Shown here: positions 24,714 to 35,305 of the stretch, one piece after another | How positions within the stretch are numbered: position 1 is the first letter of the stretch | How the letters are laid out: each line of letters starts with the position of its first letter | From: Nilaparvata lugens | Lineage: Eukaryota; Arthropoda; Insecta; Hemiptera; Delphacidae | DNA: 64,000 bases | Direction of reading: 5' to 3' | Assembly (NCBI RefSeq): GCF_014356525.2 | Contig: NC_052508.1 | Location: forward strand, 39,779,113-39,843,112 | Translations under genes and position numbers: made by a program | The notes under the pieces: generated by a model | Told to the model about the DNA's origin: nothing | Seen by the model: the letters and a program-made list of their open reading frames with translations, nothing else | Databases searched by the model: none

Positions 24714-25342
24714 GTTTGACAGGATTGACAGGATTGTACAAAAGCAAATGAAAGATGGATATAATTTGGGATTCCGCTCAATAATATTATTTTATTATTA
24801 CAAATGACAGTATTATTGTGTCCAAGAACTTTTATCAATTAATAAAGAAGAGCATCTTCTTCTATATAAATAAAAATGGAGCCTCAAATTTTGACGTTCA
24901 ATAACGTTTTTATGTGTACACCGAATTTCATGATTTCATTTAGTTGTGTTCGTTATGTTCAGGACCAGGTTTATGGTTTTTACCAAATTTATAATCCGAC
25001 TTCAGGACTCTTTCCTACGGTCCTTCAAAGTTTACAGGTAATCCTTATGGGAGAAGATTTGTGAGCTGGCCACACACAGAAATAAAAAACAGCTAATAAA
25101 ATCATTGCGTCATCCAACAGCCGTCGATAAATTGTAGACAAGAGAGGGTGCTGCTCCATAACCGCCCATGTATTTTATTCTAAACCCCCCGACTAAAAAC
25201 AAAATGACTGTTTTGTGTGTAACAATTCAACAGTGCGGCCTCAGGTTAAAGACATTGCTTTGCTTCGAATAGATTGTGCTGTCTTCGGTGTTTAGAATTA
25301 ATTGATTTTTAGTAAATCATTTATTTTGAAGTTGGATAATTA
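24714..25342. other. intron sequence with Helitron-like 5' end
   Basis: Presumed intron after the NSUN2 exon. At 24861 a TCTATATAAATAAAAATGG start resembles Helitron 5' ends seen elsewhere in the window, but it is preceded by T rather than A and no matching 3' end was assigned. Confidence 0.4.
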
Positions 25343-26128
25343 TCTATATAAATGAAATCCATTAGAATCCCCCGAAGCCAGTTACTTATTCAAATATCAG
25401 TTACTCATTCAGTAACATTTATATTAGTTACAGTTATAACATATTTTAGTTATTAGTCACATATATTCAGTTACTTATTCAGACTTATTATTAATCGATC
25501 TTTTTCAATACTTCACCGAGAATGGTAATAGGCCTATTTTCAATTCTTCAAGATTTCAGTAGGTCAAGTTTTTATTTGGACCCTTGCGGAGCACGAGTTA
25601 CCTGCAAGTTTTTAATAAAAGTTGGTATTTGAAGTAATTACTGAAAATAGTTATCAATTTTGTACCATTGTTTTCAATCGAAACCCTCGATACTACAATT
25701 ATAATTCCGACATCAGGGTTCATCATCACTCACCAATTATTTAAAAAGTTTGTGAAGCAATAAATTTCCCAGCTATTTTCCAAGGTCACGCATTAGATTT
25801 TTATAAGAGTTTTAAATTTCCTGCATGTTTTGAGTAAGTGAAAGGAGTGAACGGGGGAGCACATGTGATTTATGAAAAAAGATAGCATAGCTTAAACTAC
25901 ACGTCGATTAATGATATGCGTGATCAATTAATTTGTCAGTTATGATTTTATCGTACACGCATTTGGAAGAGTATGCTGAACTGCTTATTTGGTCAATAAA
26001 AAATAATAGGATGGTCTGGATTTGAGGATTGTTAGTATGGGTTATAGATTTTGAGGTGTGCATCCAGCTGAAGTTTGTCATGAGATGCACAAACTATTTG
26101 GCGGTACGAAGTTCGCCGGGCCAGCTAG
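25343..26128 (+). mobile_element. non-autonomous Helitron, 786 bp
   Basis: It starts TCTATATAAATGAAATCC after an A and ends with a hairpin (GGCGGTACGAAGTTCGCC, 26099-26116), then GGGCCAG and CTAG at 26125-26128, followed by T. These ends and the A/T insertion site satisfy Helitron rules. An internal GGAGCACGAGTTACCTGC stretch near 25587-25604 looks like the end of another nested repeat. No protein-coding capacity. If the NSUN2 intron extends this far, the element is intronic. Confidence 0.7.
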
Positions 26129-28558
26129 TTATATAATAAGGATAAACTATTCAAAGTGATAATAGTAGAAACGGTTTTCATTATGAATTGACAAAAGACG
26201 ACAACAAATATGACTCCACAGCCATGACAACTGTAAAAAAGCTCATCAAACTCTTATGCAGTTGAAGCCTAATCAGTTGAAACCTAATCAGCACGAGTTC
26301 TTAGTGAAAGCGAATTCATTTTGTGTAGAATGCCAACTGTTGGCAAATAAATGCACTGCACTCAACAGTTTTAGTGTTGAAGCCAGCAGCACTTTCACGA
26401 CCAATTTGCAGCGTTCAATGACTGATTTTATTTGCTATTTATTATATTATATAAAATATTGGAATTTTGAGGTTAGGCTATAATACCAACTGGTCGGCAA
26501 CCTAATAATCGATCAAGCCGTGTAATTTGAAATCTAGCCAGACACATTGGCATATTTTATTAGTTAAGAATTATATCAGATTTATATGTCTAAAGATGCA
26601 CGGTGTCACGTGGTACTTTAGTACCATCAAATATTTTAAAATGAACCAATGAATTTTAATAAAATTATAAAATGGAAAGAAGGTTAGACCTAGTCAAAGG
26701 ATCAATCAACTTAAATCGAATATTATTAGCGATTAGGAGTAATAGTATTATCAAAAACGATAAGAAAACAGGCATAATTGTGATTCAACAACTATGAGAA
26801 TCCATTAGCAGGATTAAAAAAAATTATAAAGCGGCTTACTTATTATTGGCGGATTATAAAAAATAAAAGTTTGCATGAACATTGAGGTTAGAATTATTTG
26901 TTTACATTTTGAAAAGAATTAGTCAATCTTGAATAAATCGATAATTATTAGAATCAATGCTGAGCGAATCAGCTGATCATTTGATCAACCAGTATAACAG
27001 GTTGAATTATATAAAATTCACTCATAAAGGATATATTATGTATACTAAAGGAAGTTGATGTGTAGAAATACGAACAACTATTATTTCTGTATAAATATTT
27101 ATTATAATCTAAAAAAGCACAAAAATTCAGAGTATACAAAACTCATATAAAAAACTAAATGTATTATCTATTAAAATCGTATGTTACGATTTATTTATGA
27201 AATTAATTCAAGATAAACACTCCATATATTTGTATAAAAACTTTTTATTTAATTTTTTCTATTATAAGAAAAAGAGGAAGCCCTGATTCCGAGGCGACCA
27301 ATTGTATTGAGTTTATTAAATTGAAGACCAATCAGAGAGTAGCTTACAAAATTATTCTAGGAAGAGACAAAATTTTCTGAAAACCTCCTTCTTCTGGCTT
27401 AAGATCTCGACCTGAGAGGATGCACATGGAGTTTAGGGTTCTTTCTTCCTCTTTTAAATTTTAAAATTACCAAGCCAAACCCTTTTTAAATGTGAAATAT
27501 TTGTATTAAATGTTAAATTATCTGTGAACTCAGTGTTGTTGAAGAGTTCGTAATTGTAATTGTTCCCTATAAATATATCTTTAATTCGGAAAGAAACTTA
27601 TAAGAATCTGGACCACGCGCTAGCCCAGCAGAGACGAAAGGAGCCTGCCTAATTAATTATTGGAAATAATTAATTCAATCCACGAGACCGTCAAGAACTT
27701 CATTTATGTGAGTGATAAGTCAAACGAGCTCGTTTTAGGTTTTCTACATATAGTGGGGAAATTAATTAAAAGCGCTATTCAAATTGACCTGAATTAAAGA
27801 AAAAGTCACAACGTGTTGAGTGATATCACATAGTTCATAAGAACATTTTATAAATTTATTTGATATATAAAGGAAGCTTACTTCCATGCACGGCCCGAAC
27901 TCATATAAATCCCTGAGATCTCATGTTTGATATTAATTTGTTAATTATTATTTTTGCTAATTGAGCAAAGTATATCATATCAAATCTATGAACCAAACAG
28001 GTTTATATTTGTAGAATTTTGAATTGACTGGAAGTCTAAGCATCAGTATTGAATATAATGTGTTTATGAAGTTGAAACTCACTACTGTGAAAGCTATTAA
28101 ATCTTGTGATAATTATTCAGATTTTAGAAAGAATTTATTTAAGAAAAATTATAGATATATCGAATATTTTATATACACTGTTTTATGGGAATATATTCGT
28201 GTTTTATGTCAGCATACAAAACCATAAAAATTTTTATTATATCCTAACTCATCTCGTGATATACAGTTTGAGCTGTTTTAGTACCAATAAATATTCAGCA
28301 GCACATAAAATTATTGAATCAAATAATATTGATCTTATTAAGAGCACTCAGTATTTATCATCCTTTGATGATAATCACTTTAATCTGTCAGAGCAAGTAT
28401 ATTAAAAATTACATTAATAAGGTTCCAGTTATATCATATAAGGATCCTGAGAGCTTCAAGAACTGGCGTTGTAAGTTCTAAGGAATTTTGGAAGGATAAA
28501 TTGGTGAATACCTGTGTTCATGACGAGCGTTTTAAGAATCAACTAGAAATAGCTATAG
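26129..28558. other. very AT-rich stretch, no gene recognised
   Basis: Frames at 28024-28227 and 28106-28405 (+) are open but overlap one another and have no motif I recognise. They could be remnants belonging with the 336-codon frame downstream. Confidence 0.35.
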
Positions 28559-29569
28559 TTGGTCCTTATCATTCTCTATTGGTACATGGTTACTGTTAAT
28601 CAGTCATCAAATATTCTTTTAATTTCCTCACTGGTATTCGTCAAGAACTTCATAGAAGCAGCGGTAAGAATTATTAATCACCGGTCATTGAACCTTATGG
28701 TGATTACTTGTATTTGTAAAATTCATGTATCTACCACTGAGCTAGAGCTGAGGTTTGAACCCAGTAATTTTGCGAGCCGGACGGCCTTAATTTTTTGTGA
28801 ATTTATTCGCAAAAGAGGGAATTTAGCGACTGCTCTTATAAATCTCAAGAACATCGTATCAGCTGTAAAGGATTTGAAATTTACCACCTTATACAGTTAT
28901 AGCTTCATAACGTGGGGCTCTATCATAAGAGATAACCCTCCCAGGAGCACAACTTCACAACGGATGAAAAGAATATTTAAATTTAATGTTGTAATATATA
29001 TATATATTATATATATCTATACATCTATATTTATTTATTTATTCGTTGATTTTTTGTGTAATATACTTGTGTCAATTTTTATGGTGTATCCTTTATTTGT
29101 TTCACTACTTCCATGCATGACCAATTTCATTTTTATCTATCGAGTTACCAGTATTGAAGTATTAATAAGATTACCATCCGACTTTATTCTTCACCGAATA
29201 AGTTGGTTAAGACGGCGATATACAGCCTTGATAGTCAAATCTTTGGAAATAATACGTTCCAGAGATTTATATAAATTATCTAATATCATTATATACGACC
29301 AGAAGAGTCTCAAGATTATAGCTTTAAGTCGCATCTATACTTGCGAATTTCTACAAATCAGTCACAGAAATTGTGAACTGTTGGAGCAGCCGACATCAGT
29401 AACCGGCAAGAGCAGAGAATTGCGGGAGCTCCTGGGCGAGCCAGTAAGAAATTGGTATAATTTATATTCTAAGAACCACAACCAGGGTTATATATTTTAT
29501 TACTCATGCTTTACCGACTGCAGCCAAGCAGGACAACCCGTTATTGACAAAAATAACGTGACAACTTGA
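28559..29569 (+). CDS. 336-codon ORF, unrecognised; possible degraded LINE RT tail
   Basis: This is the longest frame in the window outside the obvious retroelements. Residues about 80-125 (FIRKRGNLATALINLK..., then TLYSYSFITWGSI) loosely resemble the thumb region of CR1/Jockey-type reverse transcriptases, where a YALR.L...LKTVYYALF.S...YGI..WG pattern is common. The middle (about 145-205) is hydrophobic, with an Ile/Tyr-rich stretch encoded by an ATATAT run that looks like inserted simple sequence. The C-terminal third (Arg/Leu/Ser-rich) has no motif I know. No catalytic YADD-type motif is present. Codon composition is as AT-rich as the flanks. It could be a chance frame, a decayed retroelement, or an unknown gene; I cannot decide. 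Confidence 0.2.
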   Translation: MVLIILYWYMVTVNQSSNILLISSLVFVKNFIEAAVRIINHRSLNLMVITCICKIHVSTTELELRFEPSNFASRTALIFCEFIRKRGNLATALINLKNIVSAVKDLKFTTLYSYSFITWGSIIRDNPPRSTTSQRMKRIFKFNVVIYIYIIYIYTSIFIYLFVDFLCNILVSIFMVYPLFVSLLPCMTNFIFIYRVTSIEVLIRLPSDFILHRISWLRRRYTALIVKSLEIIRSRDLYKLSNIIIYDQKSLKIIALSRIYTCEFLQISHRNCELLEQPTSVTGKSRELRELLGEPVRNWYNLYSKNHNQGYIFYYSCFTDCSQAGQPVIDKNNVTT

Positions 29570-31099
29570 ACTATATATTGAGATGATTTGAATAATTTAT
29601 TAAATATGAAAATTATTATCATATATAACTATGATATTTATACAAATTAGATCATAATTTCAACATTAATACTCAACTTCCTCTTGAGCTTTCAATTCAA
29701 ACTTCCATGTTCGAGAATATTGCAATAATTTTCAGCCATCAGATATGTCATTAGTATGTAACTAATCATTCCATACAGGTATTTTCTGGCAAACACTTTA
29801 CTGTACAAAGATTATAAACAAAACACACGCTGAACACGCGAGTATCCAGCCAGCCTAGCTCACAAGGGGTGAAAGACCCTCTTTTGGTGTAGGAATGGTT
29901 GATCTCTGGCTGAGGGTTGAGAAACTCTCTTCTCACGCTCCCTGAAGTAACCTGCTTCACTATTTTCTCATGATCACTAACAATGGTTTTCCTGGATATT
30001 ACGTAAGTTCCAACCCTAACCCTAAAATATTATAGTAGGCCTACTATTTCTGAAAACATTCTATAGGAATAACTCAAATCCAAAAACTTGGAATAATAAT
30101 ATTCTGAGAAGCCTGGTGACAGCTTCCTGAGGTGATATTGTTTACAATACATAATAAAACCTAGGATTTATCCAATTTCTAAACCTGGCATTGATGTAGA
30201 AGCTTCCCAAAGATACCTGATGTAATATTACATTATCGAATTATTATAATGTCATAATAATTGACTTTGTATTCATTCGCGAATTTGAGAATTTCAATCT
30301 CAAATAACAAAGTGTACTGACAATACAGTGTTACAATTGCTCGGACGTAATATTTTGACTTTATTATAAGAGGGACGGTTCCATGGAGGAGGAATTGAAT
30401 CTGATGAACAGAAATATTCTAAATTGGACTAATGAGCATGCTGTATAGTGTATTTTTGTTTACATAATCATTGTGGATGGGGAAATGGAGACCATATTCT
30501 TGGAAAATTATATTAATAAAAATGACAGATTACTTGAACACTATCATTTATTGAATAACTTCTCTACTGAAAATTGAAAACATTTGATAAATATCAAGAA
30601 TATTTTCTTCAGTGGAGAAAAATTGAGGAGAAAATGTTTCTGTGCACATTGCTCTATTCTCTCAGTAGAGAGTTATGCCTACGTTTTGGAACTTCTCTTT
30701 AAAATGTTGGAATTGATCAATCTAGATTTCTAAATCTGGTTTATCCAAGTTGTAGCCTTTCTGTCTAATGTGGATCATCATCTTCAGCTTCAGAATCTTC
30801 CAAAAAAACTCATGATATAATAAAATTTTTGAAAATTTGAATATATTTTATTGAAGATCGATTACACATTAGTAGCATTAAATCTTCCTTATAATATTTC
30901 AACTTCGAAAATAAGCAAACGAAGGAAAAATTTCAAAAGCAAGCCAACATTCCTGAGCTTTATGTAGACGGAAACTGGAAATGAACAGCAGTAAAAGGAC
31001 AGAACACAAGAGGAAGAGTATCTGCAGGTAGGAGGAGGAGGAGGAGGTGGTGTGGAGCACCGGTCGACAAAACATTTACAGCAGAAGCCTTGAAAAGGC
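29570..31099. other. non-coding stretch
   Basis: No gene recognised. A GGA trinucleotide run (about 31029-31046) lies at the edge of the GC-richer block that follows. Confidence 0.4.
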
Positions 31100-31660
31100 A
31101 GAGTGCAGCTGTTCCGCTGTCAGAGGGGCTCTCTCTCTCTCTACTCCTCATCTGCTGAGGACAGCTGTTCTTCGAGATGCGAGTTTATAGAGAATCAGCC
31201 TCCAAATATACAAAACTATGTTCATCCAGGATATAATAATATAGGCGATGTTTTATACACACAATTTGGTGGTGGTAGCACGGCATCAAAAGTACAACAG
31301 TTGAAGCTCCGAGAAAGCTAGAAAAATGTCAGTCAAGCCGATTTTCAGCTTTGCCCTTTTTCTCAAAGTGAAGGGATTGTGCAAAAGAACAGGAAGCTCC
31401 TGCCGGCTGCCACACACACACAGTAAAAGGAAGAACACTGTTCGTTCCAACATAATAGACATCCTTTCCTTTAGCAGCCGCTGGAAAAGAGCAGTATTTG
31501 CATCCGTTCTAGCTGATCACTTGGCCATATTATCAAGTTCTACAAGAGGCGACACCGTTCAAGGATTGTAATGGCCTTGACGATTACACGGTCCACGAAG
31601 TCGACCCGATCGTCCGATGTTCCATGCTCCATCAGGCATGCTCCAATCGCTGGAACAACT
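31100..31660. other. GC-richer block, several frames open on both strands
   Basis: Composition rises sharply here. On + the frames 31103-31321, 31326-31571 and 31571-31807 are open. On minus, frames after acceptor-like TTGTTCCAG (into 31650) and CTCTTTTCCAG (into 31480) are also open. The first of these reads IGACLMEHGTSDDRVDFVDR and on to a stop at 31540-31542. A third minus frame gives a signal-peptide-like start (MSIMLERTVFFLLLCVCG). Because nearly every frame is open, openness alone is not evidence. An exon cluster of an unknown gene is possible, and a CpG-type promoter block is the alternative. A CT microsatellite lies at about 31128-31142. Confidence 0.3.
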
Positions 31661-31807
31661 ATTTTATTAGGTAGGGTGATGATGAAGGAGGAAGAAGCTG
31701 AAACTTTGAAACAGAATGAAACTTTTTTATTTAATAAGATGATTGTGAAGAGAGAAGAAACCGTAGATAAAATAGAGGAAACTAAACTTTTCTATTCAAT
31801 AACGTGA

Positions 31808-33894
31808 TAGTAAAGAGTAATGTAGCCTGCTGACTTTCTCAACATTAATTTGAATCTGTAAGCAGTCAAAATGAACTTGTGAGAACTTCTACCAGAAAAA
31901 TTTTGCTTAATTTTTCTTGAAGAAAACTTCATGGAAATTTGTTTATAAAAAATTAGATTGAAAATTAAAAAAAATACTTCAAGAGAAAAGAAAACTAGAC
32001 TACATTTTATATTATAGATAATGAAAAGTTAGAGACGACTAGCACGTCCCGTTTGTGAGGGCACTAGAAAAATTGTCATTTGAATGTTTGAGCACTACTT
32101 CTGGATTTTCCAGCTACATTTCAAAATACTGTTCAAGGCTACTCGGGACGTGTTCCATGAAACGTATAATAAGCGAATATTATGGAATTAGATTAGCATT
32201 GATCACGAAAACTGTAGATACATTATATTTTTCGAATTTGCGATTGTATTCGCTTGGAACTTGGGAGTTATATATTGTCTTAGTCATTTTAAATTTAATA
32301 AATTTGGGAAGTAATTGTTCAAGGGTAGATTTTTTGATGGAACTGTACATTAAACTGAGTAGAAAAAAGGCAACGTTACATTAGATTGACTTGTGCACCT
32401 GTACATCGTCAGATTCGAGTCTCTATTTTCCGGAACTCATGAATAAATCAACTAGTGACATCACAGTTTTCAGAGACTTTGTCTCTCTAGTCACTGACGT
32501 CACTATCACTGATGAATAACTCAGATGAATAATGTATCCTGCGTAGAAAATACACGGAATCTGGTTGGAATTCATTCATTAAGCTCCGAAATCGAAATCT
32601 GAATCGACAGGTGAAAGTTGATACAATAGCTGCTAGCCTAAATTGTAATTAACAGTTCCAATTATTTTTCGAAGCTTGTATTTAGCAGACAGCTTGTTGA
32701 CCCGGTTTGCGATTCAGGAATGCAGAACCATCTATGATTTTAATTAGATTGAATTTAGAACATGAAACTTGCTTAATACTCTTGAATGCACTGTCTGCCA
32801 ATTTTAATGCAATAAATATTCGTCTTGAAAATTTAATTAGAATTGTTTTATATTAATACAGGATTCAGTTAAGTATGAATACAGGAGATTAATTACTAAT
32901 TAGGTGCATCCAAGCAACACATACGATTTAGAAACGAAATAACCAATCGTAGCCTATAATGAGAAATTGATTAGCTATTACACGTATAAGGATGGGAAAT
33001 GACATACTACATGATAATGTCAAACCTCACGCAACAAAAGTAGTGTTGGATTAGCATGTGTGTCAAGGCGACATATTATATGACACTAGAGCTCAGGTAG
33101 AAGACTTATTATGACATAATAATAAATAGGCAGCCAAGAAGATCATGTTGAATACAATGTAGCTAATAAATTGTGACATGAAACTCAGAAGAGGCTTCAA
33201 ATTTATTTTTATATCAGTGCTCATTTAAGGTACCCTTAAGAAGCATATTAATTTTTTTCATCTTCAGTAATTTAGTTATTGCATATATTTTGATACATCG
33301 TTAGGTATGTATTGTTCGGAGTTGTCGAAAAAGATTGAGAATATACCTCATTTGTTAGAAGAATTGAACAATAATTTTGAAGAATTGAACAATAATTTTA
33401 AATAATTTTCAAGTTGCTGCTTGATAGTGCGCTAAAAAATAAAAATTTCATTTCAAAATACTGTTTTACTGTATTATTTGTGATGATTCTAGCATTCTAG
33501 CAACTGAAGTGTTTTGTTTTATTTAGGAGAGACTACATTTACATCTAATATCAATAGTTCGTCTTAGAATCTACATGTTCACGAATACAGTAGTTTCATG
33601 ACAAAATCAAGTATCGTACAAATAGATTTTAATCAGGTTTACATTGAAATTATGTTCAAACATCAAATATGTATCTTTATTTTCATCGAATTAAGAACAT
33701 CAAGTAGTGTGAATGGACCTTCATTCTGTACGGTAGTTAAGCTCTATAATAAATTATTCATTTGAACATCAAAGTTGGTGTAACACGTTTAGGATACAGG
33801 GAATACAATGTCTCCCCAAGTTGGAAGTTACAGCAATAAATAATTACAATGGATGAAATCCATCTGCATTACAATCAGGTACATTTGTATTTGT
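31808..33894. other. non-coding stretch
   Basis: No gene recognised. A 109-codon frame at 32055-32384 (+) has no motif and I would not annotate it. The rest is AT-rich with no definable repeat. Confidence 0.4.
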
Positions 33895-34062
33895 TTTACT
33901 TCATCTTATACTTAAAATCTTTGAAGTGTCATATTTATTTTGTCTAAGTTTATTTATCTTTTGTAACTCGTTTTTTTTGTAACTGGGCACCCGCCGAAAA
34001 ACCTTCCGGTTTGGCAGTACCCTCAATTTTTTGAATTGCGAATAAAAATTTTGATTTGATTT
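33895..34062 (+). mobile_element. truncated LINE 3' end with hairpin and (TTTGA)n-type tail
   Basis: A hairpin at 33993-34015 (GCC and AAACC pairing with GGTTT and GGC across a TTCC loop) is followed by AATAAAAATTTTGATTTGATTT (34041-34062), a LINE-style 3' tail of short repeats. The architecture is the same as at 8941-9055. No coding part remains. Confidence 0.5.
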
Positions 34063-34315
34063 ACTTCCATTGTAAGAAGTGACATAAAAACTTATCGAAC
34101 ATTTTTGGCGTGCTATAGCAACTATAAAACAAAGATGAAATATAGAACCAGTACTTGAATATTTCAAGAGGAGCATCAAGTAATAGAGATCGTAAAATTG
34201 GTTTATAGTATTTTCCTGATATTGACAATAATTGGTTGAGCAGCAAATAAAGATCAGGAGAGCAGAAAAGAACAAAAAATGTGAGATCACATCCTCGTCA
34301 AAGTAAACGCTGCAG

Positions 34316-34325
34316 TGCGCATGCG
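34316..34325. promoter_or_regulatory. NRF-1/Ewg-like site
   Basis: TGCGCATGCG matches the core of the palindromic NRF-1 (insect Erect wing) binding motif. It stands in a small less AT-rich stretch (34305-34450). A similar GCGCATGCG occurs near 50045. Without a transcription start nearby, this is only a motif match. Confidence 0.25.
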
Positions 34326-34923
34326 TAGGAAACGAAAGGTCAGTTGCCTACAATATTATTCAAGGCCAGCAGCTGGCTTCTGGCACCTACAACCTACAAG
34401 CACGACAAACCACTCGACAGCGATGCGCGATCATGGCTAGCAATCCACTGCATTGCTAGAAATGTGAATCTCGATTATTTAAAACAAAACTGACTTGAAT
34501 ATTCGATGTAATTTAAACAGAAGTTGGCGCAACATTATTTGATAGAACCAGAGATAAATAAAAATAAATAGGATCTTCACTCAGTATCTTTACTGTATGA
34601 TAGAACGTAGTATATGATTGTTTCTATAATACTGTATTCATAGGTACATTGAAAGAATAGATCTATCATGGAGTTGGGAGTTATGAAGACACAGTGCGTT
34701 TGACAAATCAAAAATACAGCTCAGTACTTCATCAAAAAAAAATTAATTATCCAGTTGAGATGAAATCTGATTGTATGTATACAGGACTAGTTATTTCTGC
34801 AACTAGTGCGCAAAGTGACAGTTTGCTGCACCGAAAGAAACGTTTACGCCCGAGCTGTAGGCGAGAGCGGAATGGTTTCTTGAGTGCAGCAGAGGAACTT
34901 TGCGCACGTATTTCAAATTAAGT

Positions 34924-35305
34924 TTTTCCTACAGTTACCATTGAATATGAAAAGTGGGTAATTATGGGTGAAATTCCCTGAAATCCATCAAATGTATATC
35001 TGTGTAATTTTATTATTAATCAATAAAATAGAATAATGTAGTAGTAAATGTCACTGATGTGGAGCCTGTCATCCACTGTTGTCCACCACCTCAAGATTCT
35101 TATAACGTGCACCACAGTCACAGTTACCAACTTAATTTTGATTTTGCTGCACTGGTGCTCCATATAACCTACTAACTATTTTGCGTTGCCATGTTGCAAA
35201 TCTGGAGTGCAGAAAAAATTTTTCCCGCACTAGAGCGGAAAAGTGATTCTTTGCGTTCTGTAATCAGTGCAGCAATGGCCACTTTTCAAGGTAACTGTAG
35301 GAAAA
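34924..35305. mobile_element. MITE, 382 bp, with 16-bp terminal inverted repeats
   Basis: The left end TTTTCCTACAGTTACC (34924-34939) is the exact inverse of 35290-35305. Just inside, GAAAAGTGG on the left mirrors CCACTTTTC on the right. No coding frame. Left of it, 34800-34912 shows a related inverted pair (GTGCGCAAAGT and ACTTTGCGCAC), so the insertion may sit beside or within a second repeat. Superfamily not assigned. Confidence 0.6.

Noticed and set aside
28725..28775. tRNA-like words: TCTACCACTGAGCTAGAG and GGTTTGAACCC
   Set aside because: The A-box complement comes before the B-box-like word on the same strand, the wrong order for a tRNA on either strand.
31616..31633. DVPCS reading that resembles the NSUN2 CDVPCSGDGT exon
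   Set aside because: Only five residues match; the following residues (IRHAP) do not continue as GDGTMRK, and no acceptor precedes it.
33901..34290. 129-codon minus-strand frame
   Set aside because: It runs antisense through the LINE 3' tail and its hairpin; no motif.
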